Assembly (NCBI GenBank): GCA_051201605.1
Contig: CP179201.1
Coordinates: 3,162,001 to 3,226,000 of the forward strand
Direction: 5' to 3'
Length of the DNA stretch: 64,000 bases
Source: CABZJG01 sp902512685
Lineage (GTDB): Bacteria; Pseudomonadota; Alphaproteobacteria; Rhodobacterales; Rhodobacteraceae
The first letter of the stretch is position 1. Each line of letters opens with the position of its first letter. The notes under the pieces are model-generated. The model worked only from the letters and a program-made list of their open reading frames with translations, ran no database searches and was not told the DNA's origin. Both the position numbers and the translations under genes were made by a program. This document shows, piece by piece, positions 8,492 to 17,655 of this stretch.

Positions 8492-9175
8492 ATGTCTTTG
8501 TGTCGCTATGCTATTTATTTTGTGCCGGGCGGAGCGGTCGGGGCCTTTGGTGCAAAATGGTTGGGATGGGACGTGGGCGCGGCAACCCAACCCGATAGGA
8601 TGGTTATAGAAGGTTTGCCCCGCCCACGCGAAATACTGACCAAAGCGGCGCGGAAATACGGACTGCATGCAACTTTAAAAGCGCCCTTTGCCCTTGCTGA
8701 GGATCGGCAAGAAGCTGATCTTGTTTCCTCTTTCAAAAGCTTTTGCAAAGCCCAAAAGCCAGTTTGCGCAGGACAGCTTAAATTCAGCCACGGGGGTGGG
8801 TTTTTATCCTTAAGGCCCTCGCCCCCATTGCACGGGCTAAATCAATTGGCACAGCAATGCGTGATTAGTTTTGATCCATTTCGAAAGGCCGCAACCACCA
8901 AAGAGCTAGAGCGCCGGCGCAAAGCCAATTTGACCCCTGCACAAGATCATTTATTGCAAAGATGGGGATACCCCTATGTGATGGATGAATTTCGATTTCA
9001 CATCACCTTAACGGGCCGCGTTGATGATTCAGAGGCTGAGCAGATTACCAACGCGCTTAAGCCGGCACTTGATCCTCTGCTTAGTGATCCATTTATCATC
9101 AACGAACTTGCTCTTGCAGCAGAACGAGCAGATGGACAGTTTTGTATTCTTGAACGGGCAAATCTGCTAGCTTAG
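8492..9175 (+). CDS. DUF1045 / 2H phosphoesterase-like protein
   Basis: A 227-residue protein of the DUF1045 family, related to the 2H phosphoesterase superfamily. The two H-x-T-L boxes are visible: HATL at 59-62 and HITL at 170-173. In many bacteria the family is encoded with phosphonate C-P lyase genes and is called a putative phosphonate metabolism protein, but no phn genes are near here. The likely activity is hydrolysis of a cyclic phosphodiester; the substrate is unknown. The start ATG is preceded by AGGAA. The lacI gene ends 66 bases upstream on the same strand. Confidence 0.8.
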   Translation: MSLCRYAIYFVPGGAVGAFGAKWLGWDVGAATQPDRMVIEGLPRPREILTKAARKYGLHATLKAPFALAEDRQEADLVSSFKSFCKAQKPVCAGQLKFSHGGGFLSLRPSPPLHGLNQLAQQCVISFDPFRKAATTKELERRRKANLTPAQDHLLQRWGYPYVMDEFRFHITLTGRVDDSEAEQITNALKPALDPLLSDPFIINELALAAERADGQFCILERANLLA

Positions 9176-9230
9176 GCGTGCATGTACACGTCTTGGAATC
9201 TGTGCTCTGGCACAAGTTAATTACGCGAAT

Positions 9231-9395
9231 TTAGGAAGAGAGTTTGATGATCTCTTCTTTTATTCGGAGCTTTTGTTTCTTTAAATCGACGATGTGCAAT
9301 GTATCTGCACCTGTGTTTTTTTGGGCCTGCTCAACAGCCTGTGATAACGCTTCATGTTTCTTTCTAAGTTCTTGAACATGCGCAACGACGCTCAT
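9231..9395 (-). CDS. Small YdcH-like (DUF465-type) protein
   Basis: A 54-residue open frame with a very good ribosome site (AAAAGGAGGT before ATG). The sequence starts MSVVAHVQELRKKHEAL, continues with a charged helical stretch and ends DLKKQKLRIKEEIIKLSS. This matches the DUF465/YdcH pattern of small two-helix proteins, with the typical KKQKLRIKEEI segment. The function of the family is unknown. It stands alone between the DUF1045 gene and trmN6, with no clear operon partner. Confidence 0.8.
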   Translation of the reverse strand: MSVVAHVQELRKKHEALSQAVEQAQKNTGADTLHIVDLKKQKLRIKEEIIKLSS

Positions 9396-9528
9396 ATTAA
9401 ACCTCCTTTTTTTATATTTTCATGTCACCATATTTTTCCCGACCTGTCACGCTGCATGTGCGAAATAGGCATAAAACGGTGAATACTTGCTTAAATTGGA
9501 ACTAAATCTGGCAGATCATCAGAAAATT

Positions 9529-10284
9529 TTAGTCAAGTTTTGCGCCATCCCGCAAAACTCGGCGCAATAAATCAGTATAACTATCGCCATCTTTGGTGTG
9601 CTCTTTGCCTTTGTGCATTATAATCGGCGCCTCAAGGCAAAACCCTGCGCGACCTGATTTACGTGCCCGCAAAATCAATAATTCGCTCGCCCGGCCAACG
9701 CGCGCACTCAGCGGTAGAACCCGAAAGCTGCCAAGCTCTTTTGGAAGAGCGTGCAGCAATTCAGGCAAGCGCTCGCTGCGAAAAATGAAATGGACGTAGC
9801 CTTTTGGTTTTGTGCGTTTTGCAGCAACCGAGGTCCAGCAGGTAAGCGGTGTCTGTTCCCCCATCGACCTTTCCCGGGACGGATCGCCAGCAGGGGTTGT
9901 TTTTAACCGATCAAAATAAGGCGGGTTCGCAATAACATGATCAAATTGGCAGCTTTTCAATCCCTGCGGTAAAACAGCTAAATCGCCTGCAACCACATCC
10001 ATTTGTATATTGTTGTATTGGGCATTTTCCATCGCCAGTTGAGCCAGAGCGGGTTGAATTTCTAATCCAGTGAGATGCAAATCAGGCACTCGATATCCCA
10101 GGCAAAGCGATGCCACGCCAACGCCGCAACCCAATTCCAAAACTGTCTGCTTTGCCTTGGCATTCACCGATGCCGCTAGCAAAACAGGGTCGATACCTGC
10201 CCGATAGCCATTACGGGGCTGTTTGATCAACAATTTGCCGCTGAGAAATTCATCAGCGGTGGTGTTTGATGACGCAACAGTCAT
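9529..10284 (-). CDS. tRNA1(Val) A37 N6-methyltransferase (TrmN6-like)
   Basis: A 251-residue SAM-dependent methyltransferase. SAM motif I is VLELGCGVG (48-56) and the N6-adenine catalytic motif is ANPPYF (119-124), a combination typical of the TrmN6/YfiC family. The known family role is methylation of A37 of tRNA-Val; RlmF-like or glutamine methyltransferases are less likely because of the N-terminal FLSGKLLIKQPRNGYRAG segment typical of TrmN6 relatives. The start overlaps the stop of the upstream DUF2007 gene by four bases (ATGA), so both are translated from one transcript. Confidence 0.82.
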   Translation of the reverse strand: MTVASSNTTADEFLSGKLLIKQPRNGYRAGIDPVLLAASVNAKAKQTVLELGCGVGVASLCLGYRVPDLHLTGLEIQPALAQLAMENAQYNNIQMDVVAGDLAVLPQGLKSCQFDHVIANPPYFDRLKTTPAGDPSRERSMGEQTPLTCWTSVAAKRTKPKGYVHFIFRSERLPELLHALPKELGSFRVLPLSARVGRASELLILRARKSGRAGFCLEAPIIMHKGKEHTKDGDSYTDLLRRVLRDGAKLD

Positions 10285-10493
10285 GCGCAGGGAATTTTGT
10301 GGTCTTGCATTAAACTAGAGGCTTCTACCCAATTCAGGTCGATCACCATCAGACGGCGCGGCAATATGCCTAAGGAGCCCTCTAAAACACTTGTATTTAC
10401 GTCCAGTTCAAAACTTTCTATACCTGCATCGTCAAGAACAGCCCGCGCATAGGCGATCACGGTTATATCATTTGTGCGCAGCAACTCTTTCAT
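10281..10493 (-). CDS. DUF2007 domain protein
   Basis: A 70-residue protein beginning MKELLRTNDITVIAYA and containing DAGIESFELD and the SVLEGSLGILPRRLMV block that defines DUF2007 (putative signal transducing protein). The open frame runs on to 10577, but the upstream 28 codons have no family similarity and would reach into the ispB start, so I choose the ATG at 10493. It is translationally coupled to trmN6 and divergent from the polyprenyl synthase. Function unknown; the small alpha/beta fold resembles PII-like or ACT-like regulators. Confidence 0.78.
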   Translation of the reverse strand: MKELLRTNDITVIAYARAVLDDAGIESFELDVNTSVLEGSLGILPRRLMVIDLNWVEASSLMQDHKIPCA

Positions 10494-10553
10494 GAGCCCA
10501 AGAATAGTCAGGCAGTCGCGAATTGTCGAGACAGACAGAAAAAAGAGCACGGA

Positions 10554-11552
10554 ATGTCGGTCGAAGTAATGACACATCCAAATGATAGTCTCGCTGCGCT
10601 TTTGGCGCCGAAACTGGCGGCTGTAAATACCTTAATTTCCGAACGCATGGCCTCTGAACATGCGCCCCGCATTCCCGAGCTTACCGCGCATCTTGTTGCT
10701 GCTGGTGGCAAACGCTTGCGGCCCATGCTTACTTTGGCCAGCGCCATGATGTGCGGGTACAAAGGCCCCTTTGACATTCATCTGGCGGCAACCGTTGAAT
10801 TTATCCACACGGCAACACTTTTGCATGATGACGTGGTTGATGAAAGCACACAGCGCCGCGGCCGTCCGACCGCAAATTTATTGTGGGATAATAAATCCTC
10901 GATCCTCGTGGGCGATTATTTATTTTCACGTGCTTTTCAGCTGATGGTGGAAACCGGATCGTTACAAGTGTTGGATATTTTGTCAAACGCCTCGGCGACC
11001 ATTGCCGAAGGCGAAGTCCTGCAATTGACCGCGGCGCGTGATTTAAGCACAAGCGAAGAGATTTATATGCAAGTGGTGCGCGGCAAGACCGCAGCGCTTT
11101 TTTCCGCCTCAACGGAAGTGGGCGGCATCATTGCTGGCGCCCCCCAAACGCATTGCAAGGCGCTTTATGATTATGGCGATGCTTTAGGAATTGCGTTTCA
11201 AATTGTTGATGATCTGCTTGATGTCACCGGCGATAGCAGCGTCACAGGAAAAAATGTAGGGGATGACTTTCGGGAAAGAAAACTGACGCTTCCCTTCATT
11301 AAAGCCATTTCAAAAGCCAATACCGAAGAGCTGGAATTTTGGTCACGAACAATTGCAAAAGGCGCGCAGAAAGACGGCGATATAGAGCGCGCTCTTGATC
11401 TTCTTTCCCTGCATGGTGCAATCGACGAAACCCGCCAAGATGCGCTGCATTGGGCAAAACGGGCACAAGACGCCATCTTGCTCCTGCCAGAACATGATAT
11501 TCGCGATATTCTTCACTCGCTGGCAATTTATGTGGTGGATAGGATCAATTAA
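10554..11552 (+). CDS. ispB: Long-chain polyprenyl diphosphate synthase (IspB-type)
   Basis: Trans-prenyltransferase that elongates FPP to the quinone side chain, probably decaprenyl or octaprenyl. The 332-residue protein has both Asp-rich motifs: DDVVD (92-96) within LLHDDVVDESTQRRG, and DDLLD (219-223) within FQIVDDLLDVTG. The GGKRLRP substrate-binding motif is at 51-57. The bulky residues just before the first motif that would limit chain length are absent, fitting a long product. It converges with ispE, the stops overlapping by four bases. The exact chain length cannot be read from sequence. Confidence 0.9.
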   Translation: MSVEVMTHPNDSLAALLAPKLAAVNTLISERMASEHAPRIPELTAHLVAAGGKRLRPMLTLASAMMCGYKGPFDIHLAATVEFIHTATLLHDDVVDESTQRRGRPTANLLWDNKSSILVGDYLFSRAFQLMVETGSLQVLDILSNASATIAEGEVLQLTAARDLSTSEEIYMQVVRGKTAALFSASTEVGGIIAGAPQTHCKALYDYGDALGIAFQIVDDLLDVTGDSSVTGKNVGDDFRERKLTLPFIKAISKANTEELEFWSRTIAKGAQKDGDIERALDLLSLHGAIDETRQDALHWAKRAQDAILLLPEHDIRDILHSLAIYVVDRIN

Positions 11553-12397
11553 GCCCCGCTATCAGTGAGGCTTTGGGTTGCCACAACCCACCAGTTTGGA
11601 TAGCGATGTTTCAGCAAGGCCGCCAAACTGTCACACTGCTCGGCGGTTTCGGTAATGGCAAAACAGGTTGCACCAGATCCGGACATTCGTGCCAGTTTCG
11701 TTCCTTCAAAGGCATTTAAAGCCGCTAAAACAGCCCCAATGGCCGGCTGCAGTTTGAGCGCTGGCCGCTCAAGATCATTGCGCTGCGCAGTGAGCCAGAT
11801 CAACCAATTGGACAGATCATTAGGGCTTGGTATATCCGCAGGGAGTGGCGGGTTTTCTTTTTGCGCTAAGGACTGAAAAACGTCAGCGGTATTTAATGAC
11901 ACCCCGGGGTTTACCAAAACAATAGGAACCGAAGGCGGCGGCCCCATGCGTGTTAACCGTTCCCCTATTCCACTCATGCGGGTCAGATCAGCACACATAC
12001 ACACGGGCACATCTGCGCCCAAACCCGTCAGATCCGTTTCTGGCGCGCAAGCCTTGGGATAGAGTTTTGAAAGGGCCCGGATGGCTGCGGCTGCATCACT
12101 AGAGCCGCCCCCAATCCCCGCAGCAGGCGGAAGGTTTTTTTCTAGGTGAATGAAAGCGCCGCCGCCGGGGTTTGTCATTTCGCCCGCACGCAAAACTAGG
12201 TTGTCAGCACCTTGAGGGATATCTTGCGCATATGGACCCGACAGCTTCAATACCCAATCGGTTTGCGGGGATACTGAAAGCCGATCTCCAAAAGCGGTAA
12301 AAAGCACCAGTGAATCCAGCAAATGATAGCCATCGCTGTTTTGTCCTGTCACATGTAAACACAAATTGACTTTTGCAGGTGCAAATTCGTCAATCAT
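11549..12397 (-). CDS. ispE: 4-diphosphocytidyl-2-C-methyl-D-erythritol kinase
   Basis: GHMP-family kinase of the MEP isoprenoid pathway that phosphorylates CDP-methylerythritol. The protein (282 residues) starts MIDEFAPAKVNLCLHV, carries the ATP-binding loop PPAAGIGGGSSDAAA (about 90-104) and the C-terminal GSGATCFA motif. The frame is open to a TTG at 12409, but the ATG at 12397 gives the normal IspE N-terminus. It overlaps the end of the TPR gene by eight bases. With ispB on the facing strand, two isoprenoid genes meet tail to tail. Confidence 0.93.
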   Translation of the reverse strand: MIDEFAPAKVNLCLHVTGQNSDGYHLLDSLVLFTAFGDRLSVSPQTDWVLKLSGPYAQDIPQGADNLVLRAGEMTNPGGGAFIHLEKNLPPAAGIGGGSSDAAAAIRALSKLYPKACAPETDLTGLGADVPVCMCADLTRMSGIGERLTRMGPPPSVPIVLVNPGVSLNTADVFQSLAQKENPPLPADIPSPNDLSNWLIWLTAQRNDLERPALKLQPAIGAVLAALNAFEGTKLARMSGSGATCFAITETAEQCDSLAALLKHRYPNWWVVATQSLTDSGA

Positions 12398-14084
12398 TGC
12401 TTTGAGCAACGGTCAATGGATCCGCGCCTTCTTCTTGCAGCACCACATCCAAACCCACATCAAGCTTCCGTCTAATGCGGTCGGCTTCAGCTTCTTCTGG
12501 ATCAAAAGACAACGCCCTTTGCCATTGAAAATGCGCCTCGCGTTTGCGCCCCACAGCCCAGTACACATCACCAAGATGGTCGTTTACAATCGGATCGACA
12601 GGCTCTAACTCGGCAGCGCGCTCTAAATGTGGAACTGCTTCTTCATACTGCTGCATGCGGAACAAGACCCAGCCAAGACTGTCTACGATGAACCCGCTGC
12701 TGGGCCGAAGATCAACGGCCTTTTCAATCATCGCCAAAGCCTCACCAAGCTGAACTTTCTTTTCAACTAGCGAATATCCCAAGTAATTCAGGACCAGCGG
12801 TTGATCCGGTTTAAGCCGCAATGCTTCGCGAAAGTCGTGATCTGCTTTGGGCCATTCATTCAAGCGTTCATAAGCTATTCCACGGGCATAAAAAAGCCGC
12901 CAAGCGGATTTATCTTCTGAATTGCTCAGTTCAATGGCGTCATTAAAAACCTCTATGGCGTCTTGATATCGTTCTTCATATCGCAGGATATTGCCCAGCG
13001 TACGATAGGCACGAACCATGGTTGGGTGGCTGCGTGTCAGGTTTTTTAGGGCCTCAATAGCACCCTCGACATTGCCGCTGTCCCGAAGGGCTTCGGCGCG
13101 TCCCAATTCAGCAAGATGAAAAATCGGGTTATCGGGGGAAATTTCCTGATAGACTTTCGTCGCCAAATCATATTGGCCCATATTTTCCAAGACCTGCGCA
13201 GTCAGCAAAATGGCTTCCACATGTTCGCGTGATAGCAACTCTGCAACACGGGCATGCATCAACGTATATTCATCCTGCGCCTCGGAGCCTAGCGCTTTTG
13301 CGATGGCATAAAACACCTCTGCTATGCCGTCAGAAACAGATCCGATAAGTCGCTTATCCGGCATATGGTTAGCTATAATATCGGCGCGCATTTGGAACAG
13401 TTCAGGATCTAAATTCTCTCCAAAATAGGTCTCCAGAACTGCTTCTGCGTGATCAAACTCGCCCTGCGCCATCAAAGATTGCAATCTTACAATAATAGCA
13501 CGACGCGTCAGGGCGCCCGCGTCTTGTCCAATGTCTTGAAAGATCGTCTCGGCAGCCTCAAAATCCCCCATGACATGATGCATCAAAGCCCTGTGATAAC
13601 TCACAAGCCCCCGAGATGGCTCTTGATCTTTTAACGCATCCATCTTTGCAAGGGCCGCTTGGACATCACCTGCCCCTACGTTTGCCCATGCCAATAGCAA
13701 ATCATCCACAACATGGTGGCCGATACCTTTTCCGGCATCCAGTAGCCCAATAAGCCCATTAAATTCTTCCCTTTGAACAGCTTTTGCTATCAAGGCAACA
13801 TGGGCGACTTGACTATCGGCACCGGCATTAACAACCTGATCAGCAATTGGAAAAACGTCCTCAAAAACACCGAGTGCGATTTTTGAAAGAATTAGGGTCT
13901 CCATTGCATCAATATTGCTTAGGTCTTGGCTGACAACTTGCTGCAGATATGTAGAAGACGTCAGAAAATCCCGTGCGAAACTTGCATGTCGAGCAGCCAA
14001 ATATGGTCCAGCAAGCCCTTGTTCCGCTGCAGCTGGTTCGATCAGAGCAAGAGTAAGGGCAAGTAAAAGCGGTTTTTTAATCAA
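12390..14084 (-). CDS. Exported tetratricopeptide-repeat protein
   Basis: A 564-residue protein with a signal peptide (MIKKPLLLALTLALIEPAAA) and repeated helix pairs throughout. The clearest TPR units are in the C-terminal half (about 375-540), for example YQDAIEVFNDAIEL, KADHDFREALRLKP, EEAVPHLERAAELEP and the phrase VDSLGWVLFRM that is typical of alphaproteobacterial TPR proteins upstream of ispE. No enzymatic domain is seen. It probably works as a periplasmic scaffold. The coding sequence runs into ispE with an 8-base overlap, so ispE depends on its transcript. Confidence 0.82.
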   Translation of the reverse strand: MIKKPLLLALTLALIEPAAAEQGLAGPYLAARHASFARDFLTSSTYLQQVVSQDLSNIDAMETLILSKIALGVFEDVFPIADQVVNAGADSQVAHVALIAKAVQREEFNGLIGLLDAGKGIGHHVVDDLLLAWANVGAGDVQAALAKMDALKDQEPSRGLVSYHRALMHHVMGDFEAAETIFQDIGQDAGALTRRAIIVRLQSLMAQGEFDHAEAVLETYFGENLDPELFQMRADIIANHMPDKRLIGSVSDGIAEVFYAIAKALGSEAQDEYTLMHARVAELLSREHVEAILLTAQVLENMGQYDLATKVYQEISPDNPIFHLAELGRAEALRDSGNVEGAIEALKNLTRSHPTMVRAYRTLGNILRYEERYQDAIEVFNDAIELSNSEDKSAWRLFYARGIAYERLNEWPKADHDFREALRLKPDQPLVLNYLGYSLVEKKVQLGEALAMIEKAVDLRPSSGFIVDSLGWVLFRMQQYEEAVPHLERAAELEPVDPIVNDHLGDVYWAVGRKREAHFQWQRALSFDPEEAEADRIRRKLDVGLDVVLQEEGADPLTVAQSND

Positions 14085-14231
14085 CAGGCCGGTCTCATAA
14101 AGTTGTTTTATGCTTACAAACTAGGGCTTACAACTGGCCAAAGCAATGGCGAGCATGCCCCACAAGCATTAAAACCGTGTTATTTCGTATGCCAGTCAGA
14201 GCATCAGTGGCATCCATTACGTCACTGCCCG

Positions 14232-15884
14232 TTACATATTGGGGTAGTTGGGGCCATCTCCGCCTTGCGGTGTGACCCATGTAATATTCTGGCTTGGGTC
14301 TTTGATATCACAAGTTTTGCAGTGCACACAGTTCTGAAAATTGATTACAAAACGGTCCTCTTTTCCCTGCTCGGACACAACCTCATAGACACCCGCCGGG
14401 CAATAGCGCTGTGCCGGCTCGGCATAAGTGGGTAGGTTCACCGTCAAAGGCACATCAGCATCAGAAAGCTGCAAATGCGCGGGCTGATGCTCTTCATGGT
14501 TTGTCATTGAAAATGACACGTTGGTTAAGCGGTCAAAGCTTAGTTTTCCATCTGGCTTCGGGTAGTCAATGTACTGATGTTTGGCCGCTGGTTCTGTGGC
14601 CTGTGCATCGGTTTTACCATGCTTTAAAGTGCCAAACAGCGAAAAGCGAAAGATCGTTTGAAACCACATGTCAAATCCGCCGAGCGTAAGCCCCCCAAGA
14701 GGGCCAAAACGGCTGTTTAGCGGCGCAACATTTCGGACCTTTTTTAGATCCTCGCCAACAGGTCCTTTGCGCAATGAAGCATCATAATCTTCAAGAACAT
14801 CGCCAGAGCGGCCCGATTTAATCGCTTGATACGCAGCCTCGGCCGCTTCAATACCTGAATGCATTGCATTATGATTGCCTTTGATCCTTGGCAAATTGAC
14901 AAGACCGACCGAACAGCCCAGCAAGGCGCCGCCGGGAAAGGCCACTTGTGGGATGGATTGAAAGCCGCCCTTGGTCACCGCACGTGCGCCATAAGCCACC
15001 CGCTTTGCGCCCTCAAGCAGCGCGGCAATCTTCGGGTGGTGTTTAAAGCGTTGAAATTCCATATAAGGAAAAAGATGCGGGTTCTTATAATTCAGATCGA
15101 CAATATAGCCGACGTAAACCTGATTATTATCCAGATGATAGACGAAAGAGCCACCGGAATTCTTGAACCCCAAAGGCCAGCCCATGGTGTGGGTGACTTC
15201 GCCTTCATTATGGTTTTCTGGTTTCACTTCCCAGATTTCCTTCATGCCGATGCCAAATTTTGGCACATCGCATTGGGCCGCTAAGTCATATTTTTCCAGC
15301 ACCTGCTTGGACAATGATCCACGCACGCCTTCGGATAAAAATACATATTTGCCGTGCAATTCCATGCCGGGCTCATACCCGTCTGAGGGCGTGCCGTCTG
15401 GGTTTTTGCCAAACTCGCCGGCTACAACGCCTTTGACTTCGCCTGTCTCGCCAAACACCAATTCCGAACAGGCCATACCGGGGAAAATCTCGACCCCTAA
15501 CTCTTCGGCCTGCTCTGCCATCCAGCGGCACACATTGCCCATTGAAACAATATAATTCCCGTGGTTGTTGATCAAAGGTGGCATCACCAAATTAGGAAGC
15601 CGTATTTGACCAGCTTCTCCTAAAACATAAAAATTGTCCTCTTTTACCGGTACGGTGAGCGGCGCGCCACGTTCTTTCCAATCGGGCATCAAACGGGTGA
15701 GTCCAGAGGGGTCCAGAACCGCGCCAGAAAGAATATGCGCACCCACCTCGGACCCTTTCTCCAACACTACAATTTCAAGATCAGGGTCAAGCTGCTTAAG
15801 CCGTATGGCCGCCGAAAGGCCCGAAGGACCCGCCCCGACAATCACCACATCATATTCCATTGCTTCCCGTTCGGTATCAGACAT
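14232..15884 (-). CDS. etfD: Electron transfer flavoprotein-ubiquinone oxidoreductase
   Basis: Membrane-associated FAD and 4Fe-4S enzyme that passes electrons from ETF (reduced by acyl-CoA and other dehydrogenases) to ubiquinone. The 550-residue protein has the FAD-binding DVVIVGAGPSGLSAA (9-23), followed by GSEVGAHILSGAV, and a C-terminal ferredoxin domain with CPAGVYE and NCVHCKTCDIKDP supplying the four cluster cysteines. It is an electron outlet for the DmdC-like dehydrogenase at 24.3-26.0 kb. It is transcribed alone; the upstream gap to greA is about 240 bases and holds the promoters of both genes, which I cannot pinpoint. Confidence 0.95.
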   Translation of the reverse strand: MSDTEREAMEYDVVIVGAGPSGLSAAIRLKQLDPDLEIVVLEKGSEVGAHILSGAVLDPSGLTRLMPDWKERGAPLTVPVKEDNFYVLGEAGQIRLPNLVMPPLINNHGNYIVSMGNVCRWMAEQAEELGVEIFPGMACSELVFGETGEVKGVVAGEFGKNPDGTPSDGYEPGMELHGKYVFLSEGVRGSLSKQVLEKYDLAAQCDVPKFGIGMKEIWEVKPENHNEGEVTHTMGWPLGFKNSGGSFVYHLDNNQVYVGYIVDLNYKNPHLFPYMEFQRFKHHPKIAALLEGAKRVAYGARAVTKGGFQSIPQVAFPGGALLGCSVGLVNLPRIKGNHNAMHSGIEAAEAAYQAIKSGRSGDVLEDYDASLRKGPVGEDLKKVRNVAPLNSRFGPLGGLTLGGFDMWFQTIFRFSLFGTLKHGKTDAQATEPAAKHQYIDYPKPDGKLSFDRLTNVSFSMTNHEEHQPAHLQLSDADVPLTVNLPTYAEPAQRYCPAGVYEVVSEQGKEDRFVINFQNCVHCKTCDIKDPSQNITWVTPQGGDGPNYPNM

Positions 15885-16125
15885 TTGCTTTCCTCATTGG
15901 GGTATGCACATTGTATTGTGAGCATGAATATCCTGCTCAAAAGCCCAAGGTCAATCTAAACGCGGCGGTAATTTAACCTTTTGCGGCTGTGTTTTGGGCA
16001 TAAGGTCGCAGACAGCTTGTAACATTGATATGTTTTTCTTGCATTCTCAGGTGGCCTTAGTCCAAATATTCTTTATAAACGAGCAAATCGTCGTTTTTAG
16101 CGACCTGTGACAAAGCGGATTTGAA

Positions 16126-16596
16126 ATGGAAAAAATTCCAATGACACGCGCGGGATACACTGCGCTTGAGACTGAGCTAAAGCAGCTGAAATCGGTGGAG
16201 AGACCAGCGATTATCAGAGCGATAGCGGAGGCACGCGAACATGGTGACCTATCAGAAAACGCCGAATATCACTCGGCCCGCGAAAAGCAGAGTTTCATAG
16301 AAGGACGCGTCAAAGAGCTTGAAAGTGTTCTGTCGCTTGCAGAGGTGATTGATCCTTCGCAAATGACAGGCTCGATTAAATTTGGGGCAACTGTATGTCT
16401 GGTGGATGAAGACACTGACGAAGAGAAAACCTGGCAGATTGTAGGCGAGCACGAAGCCAGCATTGAGCGCGGCCTATTAAATATCAAATCACCTTTGGCG
16501 CGGGCACTGATCGGCAAGGAAGACGGCGACAGTGTAGAAGTAAAGACCCCTGGAGGGGAAAAATCATACGAAATCTTGAGTATTAAATATTCCTGA
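16126..16596 (+). CDS. greA: Transcription elongation factor GreA
   Basis: GreA rescues backtracked RNA polymerase by stimulating transcript cleavage. The 156-residue protein has the N-terminal coiled coil with the catalytic acidic tip, seen as EHGDLSENAEYHSAREKQ (about 39-56), and the C-terminal FKBP-like domain ending with GDSVEVKTPGGEKSYEI. Length is normal. The gene is followed after 26 bases by an unknown membrane protein on the same strand. Confidence 0.95.
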   Translation: MEKIPMTRAGYTALETELKQLKSVERPAIIRAIAEAREHGDLSENAEYHSAREKQSFIEGRVKELESVLSLAEVIDPSQMTGSIKFGATVCLVDEDTDEEKTWQIVGEHEASIERGLLNIKSPLARALIGKEDGDSVEVKTPGGEKSYEILSIKYS

Positions 16597-16622
16597 CGTC
16601 AATTCATAATCAATTGTTTTAA

Positions 16623-17630
16623 ATGACTGAACAAAAACATCTACGGGCGCCGTCTAAAGGCATATCCACAGGCGCAAGCCATCAAACCCTCAGTGCAATC
16701 AGCGTCGGCACGATCGTTCTGGCCGTGATATGGGTTGTTTTTTGCGGATTTGTATTTTGGAATTCCCCCCCGCAGAACACAAATGCTGTTTTGATTTTCA
16801 TCGGAGCGGCAATTTTACCAGCCGCTCTTCTTGCTGTCTGTGCCGTGATGGTTGAAAAATCAAGGCTTTTACAACAAGATACCCAAAGGCTGCATACTGC
16901 AGTCGAAGCATTGCGCCATTCCTTTATCGAACAAAATCAAAGCGATGGTCAGGCAAGCTTTGAAGCCTCTATAAGTCGCAAGTTAACCGAAATTGGTGAA
17001 GAACAACGTAAAATACAAAGCCTGCTCAACCAATTGCCCACGACACGAACCGATGGCGCAACAGGGCAATCACCCCCTGCCAGTGATCCCAATCATCAAG
17101 AAGAAACCAACGACCAAACCGTGTTGGAACTTGGGACACCGCTTGAGAGTTTTAAAGCGCCCCTATCAAACGCCGATTTTATCCGCGCACTGAACTTTCC
17201 CGAAACCCCTGACGATAGAATTGGCTTTGCGGTCATGAACCGCGCGATGAAGGATCACCTGACATCGCAAATGATCCGCGCCGCTCAGGATATTTTAACA
17301 TTGCTCAGCCAAGACGGTATTTACATGGATGATCTGCGGCCAGACATGGCACGACCAGATGTCTGGCGGCAGTTTGCAAAAGGCGAGCGTGGTAGAGCGA
17401 TTGCCGCATTGGGCGGCATACAAGATCGTTCCTCTTTAGCTTTAAGCAACGGGCGGATGAAGCAAGACGCTGTTTTCCGCGATACCGCACATCATTTCCT
17501 ACGCGTTTTTGACACTTGCTTTTCAAAATTTGAGCCAACCGCAAGTGATGCGGAAATCTCTGCTTTTTCTGAAACACGCACGGCGCGAGCCTTTATGCTT
17601 TTGGGGCGGGTGGCCGGCACCTTTAGTTAA
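16623..17630 (+). CDS. Unknown membrane protein with coiled-coil region
   Basis: I do not recognise a named family. The 335-residue protein has two close membrane segments (about residues 23-47 and 56-82), then a probable coiled coil (about 83-140: RLLQQDTQRLHTAVEALRH, and KLTEIGEEQRKIQSLL), a low-complexity linker and a soluble C-terminal domain from about residue 175 with LSNADFIRALNFPETPDDRI. The C-terminal half looks globular and conserved in character (GRAIAALGGIQDRSSLALS). It follows greA closely and may share its transcript. An envelope-associated role is likely from the topology only. Confidence 0.7.
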   Translation: MTEQKHLRAPSKGISTGASHQTLSAISVGTIVLAVIWVVFCGFVFWNSPPQNTNAVLIFIGAAILPAALLAVCAVMVEKSRLLQQDTQRLHTAVEALRHSFIEQNQSDGQASFEASISRKLTEIGEEQRKIQSLLNQLPTTRTDGATGQSPPASDPNHQEETNDQTVLELGTPLESFKAPLSNADFIRALNFPETPDDRIGFAVMNRAMKDHLTSQMIRAAQDILTLLSQDGIYMDDLRPDMARPDVWRQFAKGERGRAIAALGGIQDRSSLALSNGRMKQDAVFRDTAHHFLRVFDTCFSKFEPTASDAEISAFSETRTARAFMLLGRVAGTFS

Positions 17631-17655
17631 AAGACCACGCTTTACAGGCTTTGGC

